From Jilunia laotingensis (GTDB lineage: Bacteria; Bacteroidota; Bacteroidia; Bacteroidales; Bacteroidaceae): a stretch of 43,945 nt of DNA. Positions 15,592 through 23,703 of the stretch are shown in pieces. The notes under the pieces were generated by a model, which made no database searches, was not told the DNA's origin, and was given only the letters and a program-made list of their open reading frames with translations. The DNA lies in assembly GCF_014385165.1 (NCBI RefSeq), contig NZ_JACRTF010000002.1, positions 1 through 43,945 on the forward strand, in the 5' to 3' direction. The translations under genes and the position numbers were made by a program. Positions within the stretch are counted from its first letter, which is position 1. Every line of letters starts with the position of its first letter.

Positions 15592-16022
15592 TGAAACTGT
15601 TTAAACATAAAAAGAATGATAGAAAAGAAAGTATCAAGACTAAAGCCGAGCAAGCTACAGTTGTTCTTCTTACTAAAATATTTCAAAAGTTCGGAGTTAA
15701 TAACGCTTGTGAACGCTTATTGGCGTGGGCTGATATACACCGTAAAGCTATGTTTGGAATTACGATTTCATTCCTTTCTTTCGTCACAATTCTATCATTA
15801 GTAATGCGTCCAGAAAGAAAGCCAATGCAAGTTTTCAACGAAGAAAAAAGCAAAGTACAAATTAACATTGATAGTACCCTACAAAAAAAACAAGTAGGAG
15901 TTCACGACTTGTTAGAAGTGATTAAAATGCAAAATGAAATTAATGAGCTAAGAAAAAATGGGAAATTAACTCCAGAAGACACTATACGAATAAAAAATTT
16001 ATACAATAAATTAAATAAATAG
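15591..16022 (+). CDS. traL: TraL, conjugative transfer protein (DUF3989)
   Basis: A 143-aa single-pass membrane protein: basic cytoplasmic N-terminus, one transmembrane helix (about 60-77; FGITISFLSFVTILSLVM), then a short periplasmic helical tail. The position between traK and traM and the length fit TraL (DUF3989). It overlaps traK by 1 bp and precedes traM by 3 bp. Confidence 0.8.
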   Translation: MKLFKHKKNDRKESIKTKAEQATVVLLTKIFQKFGVNNACERLLAWADIHRKAMFGITISFLSFVTILSLVMRPERKPMQVFNEEKSKVQINIDSTLQKKQVGVHDLLEVIKMQNEINELRKNGKLTPEDTIRIKNLYNKLNK

Positions 16023-16025
16023 CGT

Positions 16026-17135
16026 ATGAAACAGATTGATATTAAAAAGCCTAAGTACATCATTCCGATACTCATCCTACCTTTTATTCTAGGGATAGGA
16101 TGGCTAGTTAAGGATATGATAAACTCTGCCCCAGCAGAAGAAACTACATTAGTAGAAACGGAAGAATTAAATCTTGATATTCCTGATGCTAATTTAGAAA
16201 AAAGAGAGATAAAAAGTAAATTTGAATCACTCAAAGGAGCTTTCAATAAATCTTCTGATTATTCATCAATACAAACCATAGATAAAGAAGAAGAAGTTAG
16301 CGAAATTGAAAGTTCTGGTTCTCTTTACTCCAATGATGAAATAAGGCAAATTGACAGTTTAAATCAAGCTTCTAGAATCCGAGAAAAGGAATTGGAACAA
16401 CAAATAAAAGGATTTCCTACTATAGATGAATCAAGTCAAACAGAAACTAGGAAAGCTCCTGAAAAATCCAAGATGCAAGAAGAAATGGAGCTTTTTAAAA
16501 TGCAAATGGCTTATATAGATTCATTACAAAATCCACGTCCTAGAACACCTCAAAAAAAACAAGATGAAAAGCCAAAAGAAAAGGCTATAGAAGTTGTAAA
16601 AGCGAAAAATCCCGCAGAAGTATATTTTAATACTGTAGGGAAAGAACAAAAAACTTCACTAATCACAGCTATATTAGATGAAACTTTAAAAGTAACAGAT
16701 GGTAGCCGAGTACGCATACGGCTTCTAGATGATATAATGATTAATGACGCTCTTTTAACTAAAGGCACTTACCTATATGGGAATGTATCTGGCTTTAAAG
16801 CTCAAAGAGTACACATTAATATTTCCTCTATAATGGTTGATGGCAGACAAATGAAAGTAGATTTATCTGTATATGATAATGACGGACAAGAAGGTTTCTT
16901 TGTTCCTTCATCAGCTTTTAGAGATTTGAGTAAAGATGTTGGAGCGCAAATAGGAAGCCAAACTATACAAATGAACAGCCAATCAGAAGGAGTAGAACAA
17001 TTCGCTTTAGGTGCTTTACAAGATGCTTACCGTAGTACAACCCAAGCTCTTTCCAAAAACATCAAAAAAAACAAAGCCAAATTAAAATATAACACACAAG
17101 TTTTTTTAGTAAACAACAAAGATAAAGAACAATAA
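16026..17135 (+). CDS. traM: TraM, VirB10-like transfer protein
   Basis: A 369-aa protein with a cytoplasmic start (MKQIDIKKPKY), one transmembrane helix (about 12-31), a long acidic and glutamine-rich linker (about 35-200) and a C-terminal beta-rich domain starting near NTVGKEQKTSLITAILDETL and including LLTKGTYLYGNVSGFKAQRV. This is the TraM form of VirB10/TrbI proteins, which span both membranes and transmit energy from the ATPase to the outer-membrane ring. It lies directly before traN with 1 bp between. Confidence 0.92.
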   Translation: MKQIDIKKPKYIIPILILPFILGIGWLVKDMINSAPAEETTLVETEELNLDIPDANLEKREIKSKFESLKGAFNKSSDYSSIQTIDKEEEVSEIESSGSLYSNDEIRQIDSLNQASRIREKELEQQIKGFPTIDESSQTETRKAPEKSKMQEEMELFKMQMAYIDSLQNPRPRTPQKKQDEKPKEKAIEVVKAKNPAEVYFNTVGKEQKTSLITAILDETLKVTDGSRVRIRLLDDIMINDALLTKGTYLYGNVSGFKAQRVHINISSIMVDGRQMKVDLSVYDNDGQEGFFVPSSAFRDLSKDVGAQIGSQTIQMNSQSEGVEQFALGALQDAYRSTTQALSKNIKKNKAKLKYNTQVFLVNNKDKEQ

Positions 17136-17136
17136 T

Positions 17137-17976
17137 ATGAGAAAGATTTTTATTGCATTATGCACAATGGTTTCTGTTATTACAGGAAATGCACAGAACA
17201 CCCCTATTGGAGAAAACATCGAGCTTGCAGGTGAAAACCCAGAAGAACTAAAGGTTATATACGTCAACAAAGATGTTTCAACGCATTTTATAGCTATGGA
17301 AGATATAAAATATGTTGATATATCAGTCAATGATATTGTTGGCGATATTCCTACTGGTAACTCTCTTAGAATAAAGCCCACAAAAGAAGGAGCTAGTGGA
17401 GTTATCACCATTGTTACAGAAAGATTTTTCGTACAATATATGCTAGTATATAGTAGCGATTTAGCAAAAGCATACACTCGCTTTAATATCCCTTATGCTG
17501 ATTTACGTAGCTATATGAATCCAGAAGTGAACTTAACCAAAGCACAAATGTATGATTACGCACATAGAATGTTTATTTCAAAAAATAAATTCTATGATGT
17601 TTCCAGTAAAAGTAACCTAATGAAAATTGTACTAAACAATATCTACACATTAGATAAGTATTTCTTTATTGATATTTCTATGATTAATAAAACAAAAATA
17701 CGATATGATATAGACCAAATACGCTTCAAAATAGAAGATAAAAAACAAACAAAGGCTACTAATTTTCAATCTATAGAAATACTTCCATTGATGCAAGTTA
17801 ATAAGAATCTTGTTTTCAAGAAGAACTATCGAAATATTTTTGTCTTTGAAAAATTTACTTTCCCAGACGAAAAAGTTCTTACCATAGAAATATCTGAAAA
17901 ACAGATTTCAGGACGTACTATAACATTAAGAATTGATTATGCAGACATTCTTCATGCAGATGCTTTTACTGAATAA
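17137..17976 (+). CDS. traN: TraN, VirB9-like transfer protein (DUF4138)
   Basis: A 279-aa protein with a signal peptide (MRKIFIALCTMVSVITGNAQ) and a beta-rich mature part. The N-terminal third resembles the start of other TraN proteins (STHFIAMEDIKYVDISVNDI, followed by a segment ending LRIKP), and the C-terminal DUF4138 part includes NKNLVFKKNYRNIFVFEKFT. TraN is the VirB9-type outer-membrane-ring subunit that pairs with TraM. Confidence 0.92.
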   Translation: MRKIFIALCTMVSVITGNAQNTPIGENIELAGENPEELKVIYVNKDVSTHFIAMEDIKYVDISVNDIVGDIPTGNSLRIKPTKEGASGVITIVTERFFVQYMLVYSSDLAKAYTRFNIPYADLRSYMNPEVNLTKAQMYDYAHRMFISKNKFYDVSSKSNLMKIVLNNIYTLDKYFFIDISMINKTKIRYDIDQIRFKIEDKKQTKATNFQSIEILPLMQVNKNLVFKKNYRNIFVFEKFTFPDEKVLTIEISEKQISGRTITLRIDYADILHADAFTE

Positions 17977-17988
17977 AATTTTACGATT

Positions 17989-18492
17989 ATGAAAAGAATA
18001 GCATTTCTTGTTATCACCTTATTTTTTTCCCTAAAGTCAATGGCTGGTGATGGTGATAAGTTTTTTAATATTTCAGGAGGTTGGCAATGGAAAAATACCG
18101 TCAATGCAGTTGTAGGGCTGGAGTTTGAAGGTAAATATCACAATGCTTATGAACTATATATTGATTTAGCTACAGCATATGATAAATGCCCGGTATGTAA
18201 TAAGGTATGCTCTGATAGTTTCTGGAGCTATAAAACATTCGGCATAGGTGCAGCATATAAACCTACAATCTCACGAGGCAAAAACAGTAATTTAAGATGG
18301 CGGTTTGGAGCAGATTTAGGAGCTAACAGAAAAGGGTTTCAGGCTTCCATTGATATAGGTTTAGAATATAGCTATTCATTTAGAAATGGAATGCAAGTCT
18401 TTGTAATGCAAAAAAATGATTTTGTCTTTTGGACACGTGACCATTTCCGAAATGGATTATTAGTAGGTGTCAAATTTCCAATAAATAATTAA
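17989..18492 (+). CDS. traO: TraO, outer-membrane transfer protein
   Basis: A 167-aa protein with a signal peptide (MKRIAFLVITLFFSLKSMAG) and a short beta-barrel-like mature part (FNISGGWQWKNTVNAVVGLE; FGADLGANRKGFQASIDIG) containing the CPVCNKVC cysteine cluster seen in TraO. In CTnDOT-like systems TraO follows TraN and localises to the outer membrane. It is 12 bp after traN and 2 bp before the next lipoprotein gene. Confidence 0.87.
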   Translation: MKRIAFLVITLFFSLKSMAGDGDKFFNISGGWQWKNTVNAVVGLEFEGKYHNAYELYIDLATAYDKCPVCNKVCSDSFWSYKTFGIGAAYKPTISRGKNSNLRWRFGADLGANRKGFQASIDIGLEYSYSFRNGMQVFVMQKNDFVFWTRDHFRNGLLVGVKFPINN

Positions 18493-18494
18493 GT

Positions 18495-19154
18495 ATGAAA
18501 AAAATATATATAATTCTATTATCCATTATAGGGGTAATATCATCATGTACAAAACACGAAGATATTATAGACACATCATTACAGCCGGGTAGTATCTTAT
18601 GTAGTGATGGAAGTATAGTGCATCCCTCACTTTTTTCACCCAATGAAAAAGAAGCCATTGGAGTTGTATTTTGGTGTAATGATGGGAATAATCCTGATAT
18701 AAAAGAAACCGCTTATGCCGTTTCATTAGAAGATTTAGAAGAAAATCCTTTAATAGATACAGACGAGGATATAGCTAATGTTTCGGAAGATGAAAACAGC
18801 TTTGATGGAGCAGCTAATACTGCCGCAATAATGAACTTTGCTATAAAAGATAGTTTAGCTTATCCAGCAGCTCAAAAAGCTATAGAATACGCACCAAAAG
18901 GTGTTACAGGTTGGTTTATTGGCTCTATCGCACAAAACAAAGCAATCTCTAATAATCTTGAAAAGGTATATTCTTCTTTCTCAATCATTGGAGGAACGCA
19001 CTTTGATGGTTGGTACTGGAGTTCTACAGAAGATGGAGCAGGAAAAGATACTCCTAAAGTGTTTGCACTAATTTCTTCATTAACAAAAGGAAGAGCAACC
19101 AGTACAAGCAAAAGAAATTCATTTAAAATCAGACCTATTATAGCAATAAGATAA
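18495..19154 (+). CDS. Lipoprotein with DUF1566/lectin-like C-terminal domain
   Basis: A 219-aa lipoprotein: signal peptide with lipobox (SIIGVISSC), then a domain with patterns seen in DUF1566/FGE-like folds, namely the region VVFWCNDGNNPD.. and a C-terminal HFDGWYWSSTED.. followed by ..SFKIRPIIAIR. Such domains are found in surface proteins and adhesins. Located between traO and an OmpA-like lipoprotein in the same operon, it may serve mating-pair contact or pilus-tip adhesion; that role is inference. Confidence 0.75.
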   Translation: MKKIYIILLSIIGVISSCTKHEDIIDTSLQPGSILCSDGSIVHPSLFSPNEKEAIGVVFWCNDGNNPDIKETAYAVSLEDLEENPLIDTDEDIANVSEDENSFDGAANTAAIMNFAIKDSLAYPAAQKAIEYAPKGVTGWFIGSIAQNKAISNNLEKVYSSFSIIGGTHFDGWYWSSTEDGAGKDTPKVFALISSLTKGRATSTSKRNSFKIRPIIAIR

Positions 19155-19156
19155 TC

Positions 19157-19798
19157 ATGAAAAAGAAAATAATTATACTAGCAGCCTTCGTTGTTACATT
19201 TTTTACCGCATGTACTTCAACGCATATGATAACTTTCAGTAACGCTGAACTAAGCGACAAAGAAAAAGACATGATAGAAAATAATAGTAACTATTCAACC
19301 GCTTCAATAGTTGGTGGAAGTGCAAAATTAGTTAAAGAGGAAAGAGATAAAGCTATCCAAGAAAAGATAGAAGCTAGAAGAAATAAACTAAAAGCTATTG
19401 ATGGCTTATCAATCTCCAGCTATAAAGATAAAAATGGAAAAGAACAGTTTAAAGCAACAGCTCAAAGTGAAATCCTATTCAAATTTGATTCATATGAATT
19501 AAATGAAGAAGCTCAAAAAATGCTTTCTGACTTATGTAATATCATTAGTGAAATACCCAATACTAAGATTAAAATAATTGGGCATACTGACAATATAGGA
19601 GAAAAACAATACAATATCATACTTTCTAAAAATAGAGCAGCAGCAGTAGGAAATTACCTTAGAACCGCTGGTATAGAAACAAACAACATAACAGAAGATG
19701 GAAAAGGATATAGCGAACCCATTGCAGACAATACAAGTGAAGCTGGACGTGCTAAAAATAGGAGAGTAGAAATATTTATCACAAATGATGAATATTAA
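19157..19798 (+). CDS. OmpA-family lipoprotein
   Basis: A 213-aa lipoprotein (lipobox VTFFTAC) with a helical linker and a C-terminal OmpA/peptidoglycan-binding domain (about 100-213): ILFKFDSYELNEEAQKML, then GHTDNIGEKQYNIILSKNRA and GRAKNRRVEIFI. It probably anchors the outer-membrane part of the transfer machine to peptidoglycan. It is the last gene of the tra operon: a terminator follows at 19816-19855. Confidence 0.9.
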   Translation: MKKKIIILAAFVVTFFTACTSTHMITFSNAELSDKEKDMIENNSNYSTASIVGGSAKLVKEERDKAIQEKIEARRNKLKAIDGLSISSYKDKNGKEQFKATAQSEILFKFDSYELNEEAQKMLSDLCNIISEIPNTKIKIIGHTDNIGEKQYNIILSKNRAAAVGNYLRTAGIETNNITEDGKGYSEPIADNTSEAGRAKNRRVEIFITNDEY

Positions 19799-19815
19799 AA
19801 AGAGAGATTTCTATT

Positions 19816-19855
19816 AACAAAGACCGGGAGGTAAAACTCTCGGTCTTTGTTTTAT
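19816..19855 (+). terminator. Intrinsic terminator of the tra operon
   Basis: Arms AACAAAGACCGGGAG (19816-19830) and CTCTCGGTCTTTGTTTTAT (19837-19855) form a stable hairpin with a T-rich tail, 18 bp after the OmpA-like gene. Confidence 0.88.
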
Positions 19856-19860
19856 AGTCT

Positions 19861-20408
19861 GGAAAGAAATTGATACCGTACTTTTCGGAGTTCCGGCACT
19901 GATGGGCAAACATGGCATGATGAAATGATACCGAATTATCATTCCTGGCACACCCTGCAGAACGACCTTTTGATACCAAATACAAAAAGCTGCCGGAAGC
20001 CGGACACAAAAAATTGATACCATAAAACATTAGGGAAAAAGAACAAAGAGAAAACACTATATATAAATAATATATGAATATATAATATATGAACCTATAA
20101 ACATATAATATATGATTAATATACTCCACTTCCAGAAAGAGCAACACGAAGAATCTTCTTTTCCCTAAAGTTCTTTGTGTCGTTTCTCTCTATATCTGAA
20201 TACAGAAAAACGGCTGCATCATAAAAGAAACGATACCGACACCATTCAGGAACTATCGCCCATCAGCAAAAGGATTGCATCTAATTGATACCTTTTCTGC
20301 CTGCACTGGAGAGAAACCGGGAAGGTATTTGATACCGTACTTTTCCGGGTTCTGCCCGGCATGGACGATAAGAGAACATTATTATGATACCAAAAACTTT
20401 AGGGAAAA
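19861..20408 (-). repeat. GGTATCA array R3 (inverted copy of R2)
   Basis: Reverse-complement copy of 5730-6300. The A block is 20159-20408, again exactly 250 bp and bounded by TTTTCCCTAAAGT and ACTTTAGGGAAAA. The B block (19861 to about 20037) has all three units, including the 55-bp unit missing in R1. It is followed by promoter cassette C, so the homology with 5563-6300 continues to 20575. Apparent open frames (19779-20147, 19814-20023) are repeat sequence. Confidence 0.9.
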
Positions 20409-20468
20409 ATAAAACTTCGGCAGTCTATAAACCTAAAACCATTTTTAACAAAAATAATTGTCCTATTA

Positions 20469-20500
20469 TTTGCGACATTTATAGAAAATTACTATCTTTG
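20469..20500 (+). promoter_or_regulatory. Promoter cassette copy C (drives 20576)
   Basis: TTTGCGAC at 20469 and TATCTTTG at 20493-20500, spaced 20 bp, followed by the conserved leader with CTGG..CCAG to the ATG at 20576. The third copy of the cassette upstream of a gene. Confidence 0.8.
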
Positions 20501-20575
20501 AGTATTGAAAATAAAGAGATAAATAAACTTTTAAAGCTGGTTTGGCTGCCAGTATAAAGAACAGCAAACAAAATC

Positions 20576-20845
20576 ATGAATATCTTAAGATTTCTTTTAA
20601 GTAGCTTTTTATGGGCTATGGGTGGAATTTTTGTATTAGCAATCTATGCGTATAGTGAACTAGTCTATTTGATTTTTATTTGCATTGCAATAGTAGGATT
20701 AACCATCTACTACAGAAAATCCATAATAAAAATGTACGCAGAAATCTTTAATGAGTTAGGAATCAATAAGTATGTTATACAAATTAAAAATCTAAAGAAA
20801 TACAAAGAACCTATTTACAAACTAATCAATACAATAGGTCTATGA
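20576..20845 (+). CDS. Small two-helix membrane protein (89 aa)
   Basis: No recognised family. Two transmembrane helices (about 5-23 and 27-45; WAMGGIFVLAIYAY, LVYLIFICIAIVGLTIYY) are followed by a basic, helical cytoplasmic tail with many lysines and isoleucines. Expression is expected from promoter cassette C, the same cassette that drives ardC and the rep operon, so it may be part of a common early group. It lies upstream of the toxin-antitoxin-like block. Confidence 0.65.
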   Translation: MNILRFLLSSFLWAMGGIFVLAIYAYSELVYLIFICIAIVGLTIYYRKSIIKMYAEIFNELGINKYVIQIKNLKKYKEPIYKLINTIGL

Positions 20846-20860
20846 TGATTGTTTTTTCTC

Positions 20861-20868
20861 TATCTTTG
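20861..20868 (+). promoter_or_regulatory. Probable -7 element for the DUF3791 operon
   Basis: TATCTTTG, a match to TAnnTTTG, lies 48 bp before the ATG at 20917. No good TTTG is seen at the expected upstream distance, so this is a weak or regulated promoter at best. Confidence 0.4.
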
Positions 20869-20916
20869 CTAAAGACATCAGCAAGATAGCTATATAAAAT
20901 TAGAAAATAAATAGTT

Positions 20917-21366
20917 ATGGAAACTAATCAAACATATCAAAATGAACTTGGTTCGGCTATGCTCCCATTTGTTATGAGAGAATTGGTTGATACAGTCATG
21001 AAAAGAAAAACGCTACCTTTAGAAGATGCGTTATACTATATATATTCTTCCAATTTGTACAAGGCATTATTGGACGAGAACACAAAACTATGGTATTCAA
21101 GTACATTATCACTTTATGAAGCATTAGAAAAAGAGAAAACAGAACAGAAGAAAGTACAAAAGGACAATCCAAAGATATTGCTTTTTCAAATGTTTTGTGC
21201 TGAAAATTACAGGGAAACTAAAAATATAAGTGCTAAAGAAACTCTTTTGCTGTTTTCCAATCATGGCGTTTTTGAATTTCTATATGAAAATTTTGAAATG
21301 CTGCACACACAAGATACAGAGTATATATTAGATACTATAATAACTTATATCAATAAAAAGGCATGA
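20917..21366 (+). CDS. DUF3791-containing protein, putative antitoxin of the DUF3990 protein
   Basis: A 149-aa protein of two helical halves. The C-terminal half (about 83-149) matches DUF3791: FQMFCAENYRETKNISAKE, LFSNHGVFEFLYENFEMLHT, then IITYINKK. The N-terminal half (MLPFVMRELVDTVMKRKTLP..) looks like a second small helical module of the type encoded next to DUF3990 genes, so this may be a fusion of two partner proteins that are separate elsewhere. It overlaps the DUF3990 gene by 4 bp (ATGA). Antitoxin function is inferred from this pairing. Confidence 0.75.
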   Translation: METNQTYQNELGSAMLPFVMRELVDTVMKRKTLPLEDALYYIYSSNLYKALLDENTKLWYSSTLSLYEALEKEKTEQKKVQKDNPKILLFQMFCAENYRETKNISAKETLLLFSNHGVFEFLYENFEMLHTQDTEYILDTIITYINKKA

Positions 21367-21842
21367 AACTATATCACGGCTCAACAGTTACCGTCAAATC
21401 CCCTAATATACAGAAAGGGCGTAAAGCTACTGACTTTGGAAAAGGATTCTATACGACAACTAATTTTGAACAGGCTAAGAAGTGGGCAATACTCAAAAGA
21501 AATCGGGAACATGGTAAAAAAGCGGTCGTTTCAGTTTATGAAGTCCCCGATAATATTCTTGATAGAGAGTTTTCAGTCCTTCGATTTGATGGGGCTACAA
21601 AAGAGTGGCTGGAGTTTGTAGTTAATAACCGCAGAGGAAAAGGAAAAAACAGCTATGATTTAATAATGGGACCCGTTGCCAATGACCAGTTATATGCAAC
21701 AATCCGGCTTTATGAACAAGGTGTTGTTACGGCTGATGCAGCGATTGAAATGCTAAAGACCCATAAGCTTTTTAACCAACTTTCATTTCATACAGTGAAA
21801 GTTATTCCATTATTAAAATTCACAGAATCTATTGAAGTATAA
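21363..21842 (+). CDS. DUF3990 protein with ADP-ribosyltransferase-like fold (putative toxin)
   Basis: A 159-aa protein beginning MKLYHGSTVTV, with DFGKGFYTTTNFEQAKKWA at about 27-45. The YHGS and GFYTT pair is the signature of an H-Y type ADP-ribosyltransferase fold, and the whole matches DUF3990. The gene is coupled to the DUF3791 gene upstream (ATGA overlap), as in other Bacteroidales loci. A toxin or protein-modifying role is plausible; the target is unknown, and a third catalytic residue cannot be named from sequence alone. Confidence 0.8.
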   Translation: MKLYHGSTVTVKSPNIQKGRKATDFGKGFYTTTNFEQAKKWAILKRNREHGKKAVVSVYEVPDNILDREFSVLRFDGATKEWLEFVVNNRRGKGKNSYDLIMGPVANDQLYATIRLYEQGVVTADAAIEMLKTHKLFNQLSFHTVKVIPLLKFTESIEV

Positions 21843-21863
21843 ATCATAAAACTATAATGAACC

Positions 21864-22124
21864 ATGAATAAAGAAATGAGCTTGGATGTTGCGCTCGACA
21901 TTATCGGGACACTCCGCATGATGAAGATAGATGAAATATCAGAAGAGAAGGATGAAAACAGAAAAAAAATACTGCAAAAAGAACTTTCTGTTCTCAACAC
22001 AGAAGAAAAAATAGCAAATGGATTGTTGCAGTTTGAAGTTTCTGAAAATGTGCGCTTATCAGTCATGGATAAGATACAAAACTATTACGCACCTAAATTG
22101 AAAGCATATTATGCAACGCTATGA
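21864..22124 (+). CDS. 86-aa helical protein, putative antitoxin of the zeta toxin
   Basis: Acidic helical protein (MNKEMSLDVALDIIGTLRMM.., then a charged helix and VRLSVMDKIQNYYAPKLKAYYAT). It overlaps the zeta toxin gene by 14 bp, the relation expected of an antitoxin-toxin pair, although it is not recognisably the classic epsilon antitoxin. It could instead be a third member of the DUF3791/DUF3990 set, whose stop is 21 bp upstream. Function inferred from position. Confidence 0.6.
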   Translation: MNKEMSLDVALDIIGTLRMMKIDEISEEKDENRKKILQKELSVLNTEEKIANGLLQFEVSENVRLSVMDKIQNYYAPKLKAYYATL

Positions 22125-22977
22125 AGTAGAAGCCATCTTTGAACAAAAAAAAGATGGCTTATTTGAGGACATCAATATATCATCACAAAAGCCTATTGCT
22201 ATAATCTTAGGTGGACAACCAGCTTGCGGAAAAAGCACTCTTATAAATGTTGCAAAGAAAGACCATCCTAACTTAGATTTTCTCACTGTTAATGGTGACC
22301 TTTACAGACAGTTTCACCCCAATAAGGAACTAATAAAAGACCCTATTAAATACCCCATTGAAACCCAGATTTTTTCTAGCGTTTTTACAGAAAGACTAAT
22401 AGAAGAAGCCATTAAACGGAAATGCAATATTATTATAGAAGGAACTATGAGAAATCCAGATGTACCTTTAAAGACAGCACAAAAATTTAAAGATGCAGGA
22501 TTTAGAGTTGAAGCATATATTATTGCAGCCCCCAAGGAGTTTACCCAACTAGGACTTTACAACAGGTATCAAGAAGAAGTACTAAGTAAAGGACAAGGAC
22601 GATTAGCCGATATTGATTCACATAACAAAGCCGTAAATGGACTAATGAAATCTGCAAATCAATTATACAGTGATAAGGCTGTAGATAAGATTTCTATCCA
22701 CACCTACTTAGCGAAAGAAAGAATTAAAGATTTCAATCTAGTAAATGGTGAATGGAGTTGCAAAAGTATGCCATCTATTTTTATAGATGAAAGTCGTTCA
22801 AAACAGATGAAGAATAAAGAAATACTTAACACTAACATTCAAAGAGGAAAAGAGCTTATTGAATCCGTAACGAATCCTGAAGTAAAAAAAGGAATGAAAG
22901 AAGCTCTGTCACAACTTCAATCTTCACTAGAAAAAGTTCAAAGACAAGAAAAAGGATTAAAAAAAGGTTTCTTCTGA
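22111..22977 (+). CDS. Zeta-toxin family kinase
   Basis: A 288-aa protein with the P-loop GGQPACGKS at residues 34-42 and the zeta-toxin sequence context: VNGDLYRQFHP after the P-loop and IIIEGTMRNPD further on. Zeta toxins phosphorylate UDP-N-acetylglucosamine and block cell-wall synthesis. The C-terminal third (about 225-288) is a charged helical extension (KNKEILNTNIQRGKELIESV) beyond the minimal fold. It is the last gene of its operon, before a bidirectional terminator (22985-23020). Likely role: plasmid maintenance by post-segregational killing. Confidence 0.88.
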   Translation: MQRYEVEAIFEQKKDGLFEDINISSQKPIAIILGGQPACGKSTLINVAKKDHPNLDFLTVNGDLYRQFHPNKELIKDPIKYPIETQIFSSVFTERLIEEAIKRKCNIIIEGTMRNPDVPLKTAQKFKDAGFRVEAYIIAAPKEFTQLGLYNRYQEEVLSKGQGRLADIDSHNKAVNGLMKSANQLYSDKAVDKISIHTYLAKERIKDFNLVNGEWSCKSMPSIFIDESRSKQMKNKEILNTNIQRGKELIESVTNPEVKKGMKEALSQLQSSLEKVQRQEKGLKKGFF

Positions 22978-22984
22978 TTCTTCC

Positions 22985-23020
22985 AAAAAGAGAGGACTGG
23001 CTTTTCCAATCCTCTTTTTC
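22985..23020. terminator. Bidirectional terminator between zeta toxin and M23 peptidase genes
   Basis: AAAAAGAGAGGACTGG (22985-23000) pairs with CCAATCCTCTTTTTC (23006-23020). Convergent genes end on both sides, and T-runs exist on both strands. Confidence 0.85.
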
Positions 23021-23023
23021 TAT

Positions 23024-23689
23024 TTATTTGCGTCTTAACTCATTATCTATTTGCTGTGAAATTTGTCCTTTAACAGTTCTGATTACCTCATTAATATAAT
23101 CAAGAATTGGCTTAGGGTCTATAGTTTTATCTTTGTATTCCATTTGAAAATGTAAGTGTTCTCCTGTGCTGCGCCCGGTACTTCCACTAATGCCTATTGG
23201 TTGCCCAGCTTCAACAGCTTGTTTCGCATTTACAAGCACACTGTATAAATGCCCATAGATAGAAGTAAAATCACCATGACGCACTTCTACATAATTGCCC
23301 AACCCTTTATTTTTTCCTGTTTTTACAACCATTCCCGGCATTATCGAATAAACATAGTCGTTGTTGCCTTTAAGGTCTATCCCTCTATGATTTGCTATTT
23401 TTCCAGTAAATGGGTCTTTTCTTTTACCATAATGGGAAGTTATCACCATTGAATCAATGGGCAAAGATAAATACCTTCTTTGCTTCCAGTATGCAAGTCG
23501 TTCTGTAGTCAAAGCATCATTGACGACAACAGCCTTTTCTTTTTCTTCTATCAATTTATTTTCTGTCGTTGCTAATACAGGTTCCGCTTTAGGAATATCC
23601 TTTTTCTGTAATACCGTATTAAACTGACAGTAGCCATTCACTGAAAAAAACAATGAATAAGTAAAAAACATGATAAATTTATTCTTCAT
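23024..23689 (-). CDS. M23-family peptidoglycan peptidase (secreted)
   Basis: From the ATG at 23689 (an upstream in-frame TTG is ignored) the protein has about 221 aa: signal peptide MKNKFIMFFTYSLFFSVNGY, a short linker, then an M23/LytM domain with HYGKRKDPFTG, HRGIDLKG and the catalytic HLHFQ. The metal ligands H and D of HRGID and the HxH pair are present. It probably opens the peptidoglycan layer locally for assembly of the transfer apparatus. It is transcribed divergently from the DUF4099 gene, with overlapping promoter elements at 23704-23721. Confidence 0.88.
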   Translation of the reverse strand: MKNKFIMFFTYSLFFSVNGYCQFNTVLQKKDIPKAEPVLATTENKLIEEKEKAVVVNDALTTERLAYWKQRRYLSLPIDSMVITSHYGKRKDPFTGKIANHRGIDLKGNNDYVYSIMPGMVVKTGKNKGLGNYVEVRHGDFTSIYGHLYSVLVNAKQAVEAGQPIGISGSTGRSTGEHLHFQMEYKDKTIDPKPILDYINEVIRTVKGQISQQIDNELRRK

Positions 23690-23703
23690 ATTGATATTTT
23701 TAT

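Noticed and set aside
17989..18050. TTTTTTTCCCTAAAG inside the traO signal sequence as a repeat box
   Set aside because: It codes for a normal signal-peptide core (FFSLK), so it may be chance; the same applies to the 13273 gene taken alone.
19779..20147. Open frames on the minus strand in R3
   Set aside because: Shadow of the inverted array and the tra terminator; no support as genes.
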